Notes under the pieces: generated by a model
Seen by the model: the letters and a program-made list of their open reading frames with translations, nothing else
Database searches by the model: none
What the model was told of the DNA's origin: nothing
Made by a program: the position numbers and the translations under genes
Shown here: positions 8,595 to 16,461 of the stretch, one piece after another
Position numbering within the stretch: the stretch's first letter is position 1
Layout: every line of letters starts with the position of its first letter
From: Ancylobacter sp. SL191
Lineage (GTDB): Bacteria; Pseudomonadota; Alphaproteobacteria; Rhizobiales; Xanthobacteraceae
Assembly (NCBI RefSeq): GCF_026625645.1
Contig: NZ_CP113056.1
Span: 1,364,001 to 1,428,000 of the forward strand
Reading direction: 5' to 3'
Length of the DNA stretch: 64,000 bases

Positions 8595-9677
8595 TCACAG
8601 CTTCCCGTCGACCGCCAGCTTGGTGAAGCTCGGGTTGATGCGCATCTTGATGTTGCCCTTGTCGCCGAGCACGGCGCCGCTGGCGACCTCGATGCCGATC
8701 GAATCGACGCTGGTCGCGCCCTGGCCGAACAGGCCCTGCTGGAAGCAGAAGGTGCGGATGCTGTCCCAGATCTTGGCGTTCTCGGCCACGGTCAGGAAGT
8801 CATAGGCTTCCGCCGGGGTGTAGAAAAAATGGGTGGTGTCGAGCTGCGCCTGCAGGCCGCTGGCATCGGTGCCCATGGCGCTCGTCATCACCGACCGCAT
8901 TTCCTCGCCCTTGGCGCCGCCGGCCTTGAGGATGCCGAGCGCTTCATACCAGGCGCCGATCACCGCCTTGGCGAAGTCCGGGTTGTCCTTCAGCACATCG
9001 GTCTTGCCGATGAACACGTCCATGATCTCGCCGGGGATCTGCGCGCTGTCGAACAGCTTGGTGGCGCCCTTCACCTTCAGCATGTCTTCGGTGAGCGGCT
9101 TCCAGGAAACGGCGTGCTTCATCGCGTCCTGCGAGATGAAGGCGGCGGCGATCTCGGCGTCGGAGATGTTGATCGCCTTAGCGGCGGCCGGATCCTCGAT
9201 GCCGGCCTTCTGAAGGGCGCGGTTCAGGAGGTAGTGCGAGACGGAATATTGCAGCAGGTACACGTCCTGCCCGGCGAGTTCCTTCACGTCCTTGGCGGTC
9301 TTGGAGACGATGAGGTCGTTGCCGTTGGAATAGTCGGTGATGAGGAACACCGAGGTGTCCACCCCGCCGGCCGCCGGCATGGTCAGGCCATCCATCGAGG
9401 CGACGCCGACCGCGTCGATGTCGCCGGCGATGAACTGGTTGACGCCGCCGACATAATCATTGGTCTGCAGCAGATCGACCTCGATGCCGTATTTGTCGGC
9501 CCACTTCTTCATGATGCCCGACTGCTTCATGTAGGCGAAGGGCATGAAGCCGATATAGACGGTGTAGGCGACCTTGAAACTCTTCTTGGGGGCGGCGTCG
9601 GCCGGGTTCTGGGCGGCGCCGGTGATGGCGGCGGTCAGGCCGGCGAACAGCACGGCGGCCCTAAACATGCGCTTCAT
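8595..9677 (-). CDS. ABC transporter substrate-binding protein (urea-carboxylase-region type)
   Basis: This 360-aa exported protein has a signal peptide (MKRMFRAAVLFAGLTAAITG) with a likely cleavage near ADAAPKK. The mature start FKVAYTVYIGFMPFAYMKQ, then KKWADKYGIEVDLLQTNDYV and MPAAGGVDTS, resembles the periplasmic protein found near urea carboxylase genes. Those systems are proposed to import urea, guanidine or related amides. It is the first gene of the long minus-strand cluster, and divergent from tetR across a 145-bp regulatory region rich in inverted repeats. The substrate is unproven. Confidence 0.9.
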   Translation of the reverse strand: MKRMFRAAVLFAGLTAAITGAAQNPADAAPKKSFKVAYTVYIGFMPFAYMKQSGIMKKWADKYGIEVDLLQTNDYVGGVNQFIAGDIDAVGVASMDGLTMPAAGGVDTSVFLITDYSNGNDLIVSKTAKDVKELAGQDVYLLQYSVSHYLLNRALQKAGIEDPAAAKAINISDAEIAAAFISQDAMKHAVSWKPLTEDMLKVKGATKLFDSAQIPGEIMDVFIGKTDVLKDNPDFAKAVIGAWYEALGILKAGGAKGEEMRSVMTSAMGTDASGLQAQLDTTHFFYTPAEAYDFLTVAENAKIWDSIRTFCFQQGLFGQGATSVDSIGIEVASGAVLGDKGNIKMRINPSFTKLAVDGKL

Positions 9678-9740
9678 GGGGACGGCTCCTGGTCGCTCTA
9701 GGCGGGGCGGGCGGGACCAGGTTATTAAACGTTGACTTAA

Positions 9741-9758
9741 TTAGGCCTGCAAGCCTAA
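9741..9758. promoter_or_regulatory. Candidate TetR operator 1 (TTAGGC...GCCTAA)
   Basis: TTAGGCCTGCAAGCCTAA is an 18-bp near-perfect palindrome with one mismatched pair. It lies between the divergent binding-protein gene (start 9677) and tetR (start 9823). Its TAGGC/GCCTA half-sites recur at 9769-9785 and 4448-4459. Its size and position suit a TetR-family dimer site. Binding is inferred. Confidence 0.5.
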
Positions 9759-9768
9759 CAATTGAGCA

Positions 9769-9785
9769 CGCCTAGCATATAGGCG
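9769..9785. promoter_or_regulatory. Candidate TetR operator 2 (CGCCTA-N5-TAGGCG)
   Basis: CGCCTAGCATATAGGCG is a perfect 6-bp inverted repeat with a 5-bp spacer, 10 bp from operator 1. The half-sites are the same words as in operator 1 but in the opposite order. It is in the shared promoter region of tetR and the first importer operon. Confidence 0.45.
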
Positions 9786-9796
9786 AGGCAAAAAAT

Positions 9797-9812
9797 TCCG
9801 TAGAATTACGGA
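9797..9812. promoter_or_regulatory. Inverted repeat TCCGTA-N4-TACGGA before the tetR ribosome-binding site
   Basis: This is a perfect 6-bp inverted repeat with a 4-bp spacer, ending 10 bp upstream of the tetR ATG and immediately before its GGAGGGAGA ribosome-binding site. It could be an autoregulatory operator or an mRNA hairpin that limits tetR translation. It does not share the TAGGC word. Confidence 0.35.
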
Positions 9813-9822
9813 GGGAGAGAGC

Positions 9823-10485
9823 ATGACCGCCAAGGCCGCGCGCAAGCGCCTGCAGCCCAGCGAACGGCGCGCCATGATCCTCGACGAAGCGTTGCGGCTG
9901 TTCGCCGAGCGGCATTTCGCGACGGTGGCGGTGCGCGACATCGCGCAGGTCTGCGGCATCAATGTCGGGCTGCTCTACCACTATTTCGACAACAAGGAAG
10001 ACCTCGTCCGCCGGGCGCTGGCCTACGCCATTGACGAGCTGGTGGCGGGCTATGAGGCACGCCGGCTGGCGAGTGGCGAGCCGCTCGCCCAGATCCTCGC
10101 CTGGGTGGAAACCCACGCCGCCATCACCCCGACCATCACCCGCATGGTGAAGCTGATGGCTGATTACGCCACCTCCGGCCTGCGCGACCCGGAGCTCGAT
10201 ACGCTGATCGCCGGCTTCTATGCGCGCGAGAAGGTGCTGCTGGAGGATGCGCTGGAGCGCGGTGTCGCCAGCGGCGCCTTTCCCCCGCTCGACACGGCCA
10301 GGACCGCGCGGCGCATCGGCCTTGTGCTCGACGGCATCTTCTTCGCCTCGGCCAGCCGCGGCGATGATCGCATCGTCGAGGATGTCCGCGATCTCGCCGA
10401 TTTCGTCCCGGTGATGCTGGGCGTCGCGCCCGTGACGGCGGGCACCCGTGCGAATTCGGAAGGTCTTGTAAACGTAGGAATATAG
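9823..10485 (+). CDS. TetR/AcrR family transcriptional regulator
   Basis: This 220-aa protein has the TetR N-terminal DNA-binding domain: ERRAMILDEALRLFAERHF, then the helix-turn-helix at about residues 37-56 (AVRDIAQVCGINVGLLYHYF) and DNKEDL. The C-terminal ligand-binding region is divergent, as usual. A GGAGGGAGA ribosome-binding site precedes the ATG. It is divergent from the importer/monooxygenase cluster and upstream of the iorAB-like genes, so it could control either or both. The inverted repeats at 9741-9812 are the likely binding sites. The effector is unknown. Confidence 0.92.
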   Translation: MTAKAARKRLQPSERRAMILDEALRLFAERHFATVAVRDIAQVCGINVGLLYHYFDNKEDLVRRALAYAIDELVAGYEARRLASGEPLAQILAWVETHAAITPTITRMVKLMADYATSGLRDPELDTLIAGFYAREKVLLEDALERGVASGAFPPLDTARTARRIGLVLDGIFFASASRGDDRIVEDVRDLADFVPVMLGVAPVTAGTRANSEGLVNVGI

Positions 10486-10486
10486 C

Positions 10487-10500
10487 TCACCGAACGGTGA
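10487..10500. promoter_or_regulatory. Inverted repeat TCACCG-N2-CGGTGA after tetR
   Basis: TCACCGAACGGTGA is a perfect 6-bp inverted repeat 1 bp after the tetR stop codon and about 120 bp before the 2Fe-2S subunit gene. It is not followed by a T-run, so it is a poor rho-independent terminator. It may be an operator for the oxidoreductase genes. Confidence 0.3.
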
Positions 10501-10621
10501 TTAGATGATCGTCATCATGATCTCCTAGCTTCCCGGCAGGAGCGCACATTCGGAAATCGTCGTCGGCCGGGATGCCCGGCGATTCCCTTTGCTGCGTCCT
10601 CACCCGCAAGGAGAGGGCGAC

Positions 10622-11074
10622 ATGAAATTCACACTCAACGGAACCGAGCGGACGGTCGAGGCGGCGGGCGACATGCCGCTGCTCTGGGCGATCCGCGACA
10701 TTGTCGGGCTCACCGGCACCAAATTCGGCTGCGGCGCGGCGCTGTGCGGCGCCTGCACCGTGCATGTGGACGGGACGCCCGTCCGCTCCTGCCAGACCAG
10801 CCTTGCCGATGTCGAGGGCAAGAGCGTCACCACCATAGAGGGCGTGGGCGGCGAGGTCGGCACGGCGGTCGTCGCCGCCTGGCGCAAGCTCGACGTCGTG
10901 CAGTGCGGCTACTGCCAGTCCGGCCAGATCATGTCCGCGATCGGCCTGCTGAGCGAGAACCGCAAGCCGAGCGATGCCGACATCGACGCCGCGATGGATG
11001 GCAATGTGTGCCGCTGCGCCACCTATCAGCGCATCCGGGCCGCCATTCACGACGCTGCCTCCAACCTCGCGTGA
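10622..11074 (+). CDS. (2Fe-2S)-binding subunit of a molybdenum hydroxylase (IorA-like)
   Basis: This 150-aa small subunit of the xanthine oxidase family has two [2Fe-2S] sites. The plant-ferredoxin-type site is Cys37, Cys42, Cys45 and Cys57. The second, helical-domain site is Cys95, Cys98, Cys130 and Cys132. Electrons from the molybdenum site in the partner subunit pass through these clusters. The ATG at 10622 follows GGAGAGGGCGAC, and an upstream in-frame start at 10589 is less likely. The gene ends 5 bp before the large-subunit start. Pairing with a Tat-exported large subunit suggests an isoquinoline 1-oxidoreductase or aldehyde-oxidising enzyme. Confidence 0.92.
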   Translation: MKFTLNGTERTVEAAGDMPLLWAIRDIVGLTGTKFGCGAALCGACTVHVDGTPVRSCQTSLADVEGKSVTTIEGVGGEVGTAVVAAWRKLDVVQCGYCQSGQIMSAIGLLSENRKPSDADIDAAMDGNVCRCATYQRIRAAIHDAASNLA

Positions 11075-11079
11075 GCGCC

Positions 11080-13293
11080 ATGCACCTCATCACACCGGAT
11101 CAATACCGCCAGATGCTGGCGAGCCTCGCGCCGGCGACGGTTCCCTCGCGCCGCACCTTCATCAAGGGCCTCGCCGCCGCCGGCGGCGCGCTCGTCATCG
11201 GCGTGCATTTCCAGGCGGGCAAGGCCTTCGCCGCGACGCCCGCCGCCGCTGCCGCGCCGGCGCCGAACGCCTTCGTGCGCATCGCGCCCGATAGCACGGT
11301 CACGGTGCTGATCAAGCATCTCGACATGGGCCAGGGCGTCACCACCGGCCTTGCCACCATCGTCGCCGAGGAACTCGACGCCGACTGGAGCCAGGTGCGC
11401 GCCGCCTTCGCCCCGGCCAATCCGCAGGTCTACAACAACCTGCTGTTCGGCCCGATCCAGGGCACGGGCGGCTCGACCTCCACCGCCAATAGCTGGGAGC
11501 AACTGCGCAAGGCCGGCGCCGCCGCCCGCCACATGCTGATCGCCGCCGCCGCCGAGAAATGGGGCGTGCCGGCCTCCAGCATCACCATCGCGAAGGGGGT
11601 GCTGACGAGCGGCACCCGCACCGGCTCCTTCGGCGACTTCGCCGAGGCCGCCGCCAAGCTTCCGGTGCCGGCCGAGGTGACGCTGAAGGATCCCAAGGAC
11701 TTCACGCTGATCGGCACCAAGCTGCCGCGCCTCGATTCCGTCGCCAAGACCGACGGCACGGCGATCTACGCGCTCGATGTGCGCCGGCCGGGCATGCTCA
11801 CCGCCGTGGTCCGCCGGCCGGACCGCTTCGGCGCCACGGTGAAGAGCTTCGACGCCACCGCCGCCAAGAAGGTGCCGGGCGTCACGGACGTCGTGGCGGT
11901 GCCGAGCGGCATCGCCGTGCTCGCCACCAACACCTGGGCGGCAATGCAGGGCCGCGAGGCGCTGACCGACATCGTCTGGGACGAGAGTGCCGCGGAGACG
12001 CGCGGCACCACGGAGCTGCTCGCGGAGTACCGCGCCCTTGCCAAAACGCCCGGCAAGCCGGCGGCACGCCGGGGCGACGCGGCGAAGGGGCTGGCGGGCG
12101 CGGCCAAGACCGTTGAGGCCGAGTTCGCCTTCCCCTATCTCGCCCATGCGCCGATGGAGCCGCTCAACTGCGTCATCGAGAAGACGGCGGAGGGCGTGAC
12201 CATCACCACCGGCTCGCAGTTCCAGACCATCGAACAGGGCGTGACGGCGGCCATTCTCGGCCTCAAGCCCGAACAGGTGACCATCGAGACGGTGTGGGCC
12301 GGCGGCTCCTTCGGCCGGCGCGCCAACATCCCCGCCGACTACATCGCCGAGGCGGCGACCATCCTCAAGGCGACGGACGGGCGCGCCCCGGTGCATCTCG
12401 TCTGGACCCGCGAGGATGACATCAAGGGCGGCTTCTACCGCCCGATGTTCCTGCACACGGTACGCGCCGGCGTGACCGCCGACGGCAAGATCGCCGGCTG
12501 GGAGCAGCGGATCGTCGGCCAGTCCTTCATCATCGACACACCTTTCGAGGCGTTCATGGTGAAGGAGGGGGTGGACGGCACCTCGGTGGAGGGCGCCTCC
12601 GACACCAATTACGACATCACCAACTTCGCCGTCGACCTGCACACGCCGAAGGTGAAGGTGCCGACGCTGTGGTGGCGCTCGGTCGGCCACACCCACACCG
12701 CCCATGTGGTGGAGGTAATGATCGACGAACTCGCCCATGCGGCCGGGCGCGATCCGGTGGAGTTCCGGCTGGAGCTCTTGAAGGACAAGCCGCGCCATAC
12801 CGCCGTGCTCAAGCTCCTCGCCGAGAAGGCGAATTGGGGGCCGAAGGCGGGGCAGGGCAAGGGGCGCGGCATCGCCCTGCATGAGAGCTTCAACTCGGTG
12901 GTTGGCAGCGTCATCGACGTGTCGGTGGTGAACGGCCAGATCAAGGTCGAGCGCGTGATCTGCGCGGTCGATTGCGGCATTGCCATCAACCCGGATGTGG
13001 TGGCGGCGCAGATCGAGGGCGGCGTCGGCTTCGGCCTCGGCGCGGCGCTGCATGACGAGATCACGCTCGACAAGGGCGTGGTCGAGCAGGCCAATTTCGA
13101 CACCTATATCCCGCTGCGCATGTCGGAGATGCCGAAGGTCGAGGTGCATATCCTGCCCTCCGCCAACGCCCCAACCGGCATTGGCGAGCCGGGCGTGCCG
13201 GGCGTCGCCCCGGCGCTGTCCAACGCCATCTTCGACGCCACCGGCCAGCGCCTGCGCGCGCTGCCCTTCAAGCTCGAAGACTTCAAGGCGTAG
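11080..13293 (+). CDS. Molybdopterin-binding large subunit of a xanthine-oxidase-family enzyme (IorB-like)
   Basis: This 737-aa large subunit has a twin-arginine motif SRRTFIKG at residues 23-30, so the folded heterodimer is probably exported to the periplasm by Tat. Family motifs include [48 protein letters not shown] and GGSFGRR. The catalytic glutamate lies in GIGEPG (residues 700-705, Glu703). This architecture matches IorB and related two-subunit aldehyde or N-heterocycle dehydrogenases. The ATG at 11080 follows the small subunit by 5 bp, and the longer frame from 10744 overlaps that gene. No cytochrome c electron acceptor or XdhC-type maturation gene is adjacent, and the substrate is unknown. 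Confidence 0.92.
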   Translation: MHLITPDQYRQMLASLAPATVPSRRTFIKGLAAAGGALVIGVHFQAGKAFAATPAAAAAPAPNAFVRIAPDSTVTVLIKHLDMGQGVTTGLATIVAEELDADWSQVRAAFAPANPQVYNNLLFGPIQGTGGSTSTANSWEQLRKAGAAARHMLIAAAAEKWGVPASSITIAKGVLTSGTRTGSFGDFAEAAAKLPVPAEVTLKDPKDFTLIGTKLPRLDSVAKTDGTAIYALDVRRPGMLTAVVRRPDRFGATVKSFDATAAKKVPGVTDVVAVPSGIAVLATNTWAAMQGREALTDIVWDESAAETRGTTELLAEYRALAKTPGKPAARRGDAAKGLAGAAKTVEAEFAFPYLAHAPMEPLNCVIEKTAEGVTITTGSQFQTIEQGVTAAILGLKPEQVTIETVWAGGSFGRRANIPADYIAEAATILKATDGRAPVHLVWTREDDIKGGFYRPMFLHTVRAGVTADGKIAGWEQRIVGQSFIIDTPFEAFMVKEGVDGTSVEGASDTNYDITNFAVDLHTPKVKVPTLWWRSVGHTHTAHVVEVMIDELAHAAGRDPVEFRLELLKDKPRHTAVLKLLAEKANWGPKAGQGKGRGIALHESFNSVVGSVIDVSVVNGQIKVERVICAVDCGIAINPDVVAAQIEGGVGFGLGAALHDEITLDKGVVEQANFDTYIPLRMSEMPKVEVHILPSANAPTGIGEPGVPGVAPALSNAIFDATGQRLRALPFKLEDFKA

Positions 13294-13310
13294 ATCGCGC
13301 CATCGTTCGT

Positions 13311-13400
13311 CGTCATCCCGGACGCTGCAAAGCGGCGATCCGGGATCGCCCTCCGTACAGCGCGATCCCGGATCGGTCCTGTGGACCGTCCGGGATGACG
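13311..13400. repeat. Palindromic element with 13-bp terminal inverted repeats
   Basis: The ends CGTCATCCCGGAC (13311-13323) and GTCCGGGATGACG (13388-13400) are perfect inverted repeats. A nested GATCCGGGATCGC...GCGATCCCGGATC inverted repeat lies inside. The same ends define elements at 23119-23223 and 24819-24944 inside the cbb operon. Here it sits between the convergent iorB-like and LysR genes and could act as a bidirectional terminator. Confidence 0.8.
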
Positions 13401-13419
13401 ACGGGATGGGTTTTGGCGG

Positions 13420-14310
13420 TCATCCCCCCGCGACCGCCCGCATCCCCTCGACCAGCGCGTCGAACACCGCCCGGTGCGGCGCGCTGGCCTTCAAATCCTC
13501 ATGCATGACGATCGCCACCGACAGGTCGAGGCTGAAGGCGTCGGCCAGCACCGGTACGAGGTCCGGCTCGCGCGCGGCGATCACCTCTTGGCAGAAGCCG
13601 ATGCCGAGGCCCGCGCGGATGGCCGCCAACTGCGCGAGGTCGCTGTCGGTGCGCAGCGCGAAGGCGGCGCGCCCCAGCATGGGAAAGCGCGCCAGTACCG
13701 CGCGGATCGCCGGCGTCTCCGTGTCGAAGCCGATCAGGTCATGCCCGGCGAGGTCGTCGAGGGTCTCCGGCAGGCCCTTGCGCGCGGCATAGGCGCGATG
13801 GGCATGCAGCCCGACGCGCAGCGGCGGCAGGCGGCGGGCGAGCAGCGCCTGCTGCGCCGGCGGGGCCATGCGCACGGCGATGTCGGCGGCGCGCTCCAGC
13901 ACATTCTCCACCGCATTGGTCAGCACCAGCTCGAGGACGAGGCGGGGATGGCGCGCCCGCACGTCTGCCAGCACCGGCGGCAGATGGAGGGCGCCGACCA
14001 CTTCCGAGGCGCTGATCCGCACGGTGCCGCGTATCTCCCCGGCCGCCCCCGTCGCGGCGCGCCGCAGCGCGGCGGCCTGCGCGGCGAGCGCGCGGGCATG
14101 GGGGCCGAGCTCACGGGCAAGCTCGGTCGGGATGAGCCCACGCGGCGAGCGCAGGAAAAGCTGCGCGCCGAGCGCCTGCTCCAGCGCGTCGAGATGGCGG
14201 GCCAGCGTCGGCTGCGTCAGCCCGAGCCGGCGGGCGGCGCCGGAGAGCGAGCCCGCTTCCAGCGCGGCGAGGAAGGAGCGGTAGAGATCCCAGCCCGGCT
14301 CGTCAGTCAT
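13420..14310 (-). CDS. LysR family transcriptional regulator
   Basis: This 296-aa LTTR has an N-terminal winged helix-turn-helix (LYRSFLAALEAGSLSGAARR, then LTQPTLARHLDALEQALGAQLF). The rest is a LysR substrate-binding domain. The ATG at 14308-14310 gives the standard N-terminus; the frame further upstream overlaps the divergent gene. It is divergent from the epimerase-like gene at 14402 across 91 bp, the classical arrangement for an LTTR controlling its neighbour. The inducer is unknown. Confidence 0.92.
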   Translation of the reverse strand: MTDEPGWDLYRSFLAALEAGSLSGAARRLGLTQPTLARHLDALEQALGAQLFLRSPRGLIPTELARELGPHARALAAQAAALRRAATGAAGEIRGTVRISASEVVGALHLPPVLADVRARHPRLVLELVLTNAVENVLERAADIAVRMAPPAQQALLARRLPPLRVGLHAHRAYAARKGLPETLDDLAGHDLIGFDTETPAIRAVLARFPMLGRAAFALRTDSDLAQLAAIRAGLGIGFCQEVIAAREPDLVPVLADAFSLDLSVAIVMHEDLKASAPHRAVFDALVEGMRAVAGG

Positions 14311-14316
14311 AGATTT

Positions 14317-14337
14317 ACGTATAACAGTGCCACGTAT
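14317..14337. promoter_or_regulatory. Repeated ACGTAT words in the divergent LysR/epimerase promoter
   Basis: ACGTAT occurs at 14317-14322 and again at 14332-14337, 15 bp apart, in the 91-bp divergent intergenic region. Paired sites of this spacing are compatible with LysR-type binding on one face of the helix. This is only a candidate site. Confidence 0.3.
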
Positions 14338-14401
14338 TTCGACAATTCCGTTGAGCTCTTTCCGGGCCGATGATCGCCCCATCAAACGAGAGGAGGTCGC
14401 G

Positions 14402-15409
14402 ATGGCGACGAAGACGGTTCTGGTGCTGGGGGCGACGGGCGGGATTGGCGGGGAAATGGCGCGCACGCTGCTGGCGCGCGGCTGGCTGGTGCGCGCGCTC
14501 ACCCGCAGCGGCACGCCGGGCCTGCGCGACGGCATCGCCTGGGAGCCGGGCGACGCGCTGGTGGCCGAGGATGTGCGCCGCGCCGCCCATGGCGCTTCGC
14601 TCATCGTCCATGCGGTGAACCCGCCCGGCTATCGCCATTGGCAGACGCTGGTCCTGCCCATGCTCGCCAACACGCTCGCCGCCGCCCGCACCAATGGGGC
14701 GCGCGTGCTGCTGCCGGGCACGGTGTATAATTACGGGCCGGACGTGTTCCCGTTCATTGCCGAGGACGCGCCGCAGGCCGCGCTCACCCGCAAGGGGGCC
14801 ATCCGCGTGGCGATGGAGCGGGAGCTGGAAGCCGCCGCGGCGCGCGGCGACAGCCCGGTGCTGATCGTGCGGGCCGGCGATTATTTCGGCCCGCGCGCCG
14901 CCAATAACTGGTTCAGCCAGGTGCTGGTGAAGGCCGGGCAGGCGCCGCGCGCCATCCAGTATCCCGGCCGCGCCGGGGTCGGTCATCAATGGGCCTATCT
15001 GCCCGATGTCGCGCAGACCATGGCGCAGCTGGTCGAGCGCGACGACCTGCCGGATTTCGCGCGCTTCCACATGGACGGGCACTGGGACGGGGACGGGACG
15101 CAGATGATCGCCGCGATCCGCCGGGTGCTCGGCGCGCCGGATCTGCCGGTCAAGGCGTTTCCCTGGATGCTGGCGCGCCTCGCCTCGCCGGTGGTGCCGC
15201 TGTTCCGCGAGCTGATGGAGATGCGCTATCTCTGGAAGGAGCCGGTGCGGCTGGACAATGCCCGGCTGCGCGCCACGCTGGGGGATGAACCGCACACGCC
15301 GCTCGATCAGGCGGTGCGGGCGAGCCTCATCGGCCTTGGCTGCCTGCCCGCCACCCCGCTCGCCTCAGGCCGTGCCGGCGTCGGGGAGGAATTCGGCACC
15401 GCGCCGTGA
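14402..15409 (+). CDS. NAD(P)-binding epimerase/dehydratase-like protein
   Basis: This 335-aa extended/atypical SDR has a glycine-rich nucleotide-binding motif GATGGIGGEMA near residues 10-20. VNPPGYRHWQTLVLP and the LPGTVYNYGPDVFPFIAEDA segment provide a YNYGP-type region typical of NAD-dependent epimerase-like proteins. An AGGAGGTCGCG ribosome-binding site precedes the ATG at 14402. It is probably controlled by the divergent LysR. Its last 45 bp overlap the end of the convergent cbbR gene, so the two transcripts are complementary there. The substrate is not known. Confidence 0.88.
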   Translation: MATKTVLVLGATGGIGGEMARTLLARGWLVRALTRSGTPGLRDGIAWEPGDALVAEDVRRAAHGASLIVHAVNPPGYRHWQTLVLPMLANTLAAARTNGARVLLPGTVYNYGPDVFPFIAEDAPQAALTRKGAIRVAMERELEAAAARGDSPVLIVRAGDYFGPRAANNWFSQVLVKAGQAPRAIQYPGRAGVGHQWAYLPDVAQTMAQLVERDDLPDFARFHMDGHWDGDGTQMIAAIRRVLGAPDLPVKAFPWMLARLASPVVPLFRELMEMRYLWKEPVRLDNARLRATLGDEPHTPLDQAVRASLIGLGCLPATPLASGRAGVGEEFGTAP

Positions 15410-16279
15410 CAGGAACTCGGTGAGCGCGGCGGCCGGCGGGGTCTGGCGCTTGGCGGTGCGCTTCACCACGAACCATTGCCGCACCACCGGCAGCCCCTCG
15501 ACGTCGAGCGTCGCCAGCCGGTGGTCGGCGATCTCGGCGGCGATGGTGTGGGCGGAGAGGAAGGCGAGGCCGAGGCCCGCCATTACCGCCTGCTTGATGG
15601 TCTCGTTGGAGCCGATCTCCATGGCGATGCGCGGTTCGATGCCGGCATCCTGAAAGAACCGCTCCATCAGCCCGCGCGTGCCCGAACCCGGTTCGCGCAC
15701 CAGAAAGCTGGCGCTGGCGAGCGCCGCCGGGGCGATGCGCCGGCCGAGCAGCGGGTGGTCGGTCGGGGCGATGATGACGTGGGGGTGCTCGCCGATCGGG
15801 TATTTGTCGACCTCCATATCGACCGGCGGACGGCCGGTGATGGCAAGGTCGATGGCGTCACCGCGCAGCGCCGCGATGATCTCCTCGCGATTGCCGACGC
15901 TGAGCACCACGTCGATGCCGGGGTGCAGCCGGGCAAAGGCGCCGAGCGCGCTCGGCACGAAATACTTGGCCGTCGACACGAGCCCCACCGAGACCCGGCC
16001 GGACCTCAGTCCCTTCATGGCATCGAGCCCGGCGCCGCAATCGGCCATCGCCGCCTCGATGCGTGAGACGGCGGCCAGCACCTCGCGCCCGGCGGCGCTG
16101 GGCTGGAAGCGGTCGCCCGCGCGGTCGAGCAGTGGCAGGCCGAGATGCTCCTCAAGCTGCTGCACCTGCATCGTTACCGCCGGCGGCGTGACGTTGAGCT
16201 TGCGTGCCGCGCCGGTGACCGTGCCGGTCTCAACGATGGCGGCGAGGGCGCGAAGCTGCTTGAGCGTGGCATTACGCAT
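15365..16279 (-). CDS. cbbR: LysR-type transcriptional activator of the Calvin-cycle operon
   Basis: This 304-aa LTTR has a helix-turn-helix N-terminus (TLKQLRALAAIVETGTVTGA, then LNVTPPAVTMQVQQLEEHLG). RVSVGLVSTAKYFVPSALGA and ITGRPPVDMEV follow, as in CbbR proteins. CbbR activates cbb transcription in response to metabolites such as RuBP, ATP/NADPH or PEP, depending on species. It is divergent from cbbF with a 182-bp intergenic region, the standard position of cbbR. The 3' end overlaps the convergent epimerase-like gene by 45 bp. The position makes the cbbR assignment secure. Confidence 0.95.
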   Translation of the reverse strand: MRNATLKQLRALAAIVETGTVTGAARKLNVTPPAVTMQVQQLEEHLGLPLLDRAGDRFQPSAAGREVLAAVSRIEAAMADCGAGLDAMKGLRSGRVSVGLVSTAKYFVPSALGAFARLHPGIDVVLSVGNREEIIAALRGDAIDLAITGRPPVDMEVDKYPIGEHPHVIIAPTDHPLLGRRIAPAALASASFLVREPGSGTRGLMERFFQDAGIEPRIAMEIGSNETIKQAVMAGLGLAFLSAHTIAAEIADHRLATLDVEGLPVVRQWFVVKRTAKRQTPPAAALTEFLSRRGAEFLPDAGTA

Positions 16280-16290
16280 GCAACATTACA

Positions 16291-16329
16291 TTTCAGCTAA
16301 ATTGAAAAGGTATCAAAGAATATTCGAAT
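16291..16329. promoter_or_regulatory. Candidate CbbR-binding region upstream of cbbF
   Basis: The region contains TTTCA-N7-TGAAA (16291-16307), a perfect 5-bp inverted repeat that also fits the LTTR TNA-N7-TNA pattern described for CbbR sites. About 14 bp downstream is the palindrome ATTCGAAT (16322-16329). The segment is AT-rich in a GC-rich neighbourhood and lies 12 bp from the cbbR start and about 130 bp from the cbbF start, so it probably serves both divergent promoters. Confidence 0.5.
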
Positions 16330-16461
16330 TTCCTTAGCCCAGCAACTCGGGCAGTGTGTCAGCAACAAGAGGCGTCCGCCGCTTCGGGTCCCCCACTCGA
16401 AGGCTCAACGGAAACGACACGCCAAAGGGCAAAAAGCCCTCACAACACTGGGGAAACGCCA

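Noticed and set aside
11047-13149. 700-residue minus-strand frame antisense to the molybdopterin subunit
   Set aside because: It lies opposite a well-supported Mo-enzyme large subunit and shows only low-complexity His/Arg/Gly/Asp composition.
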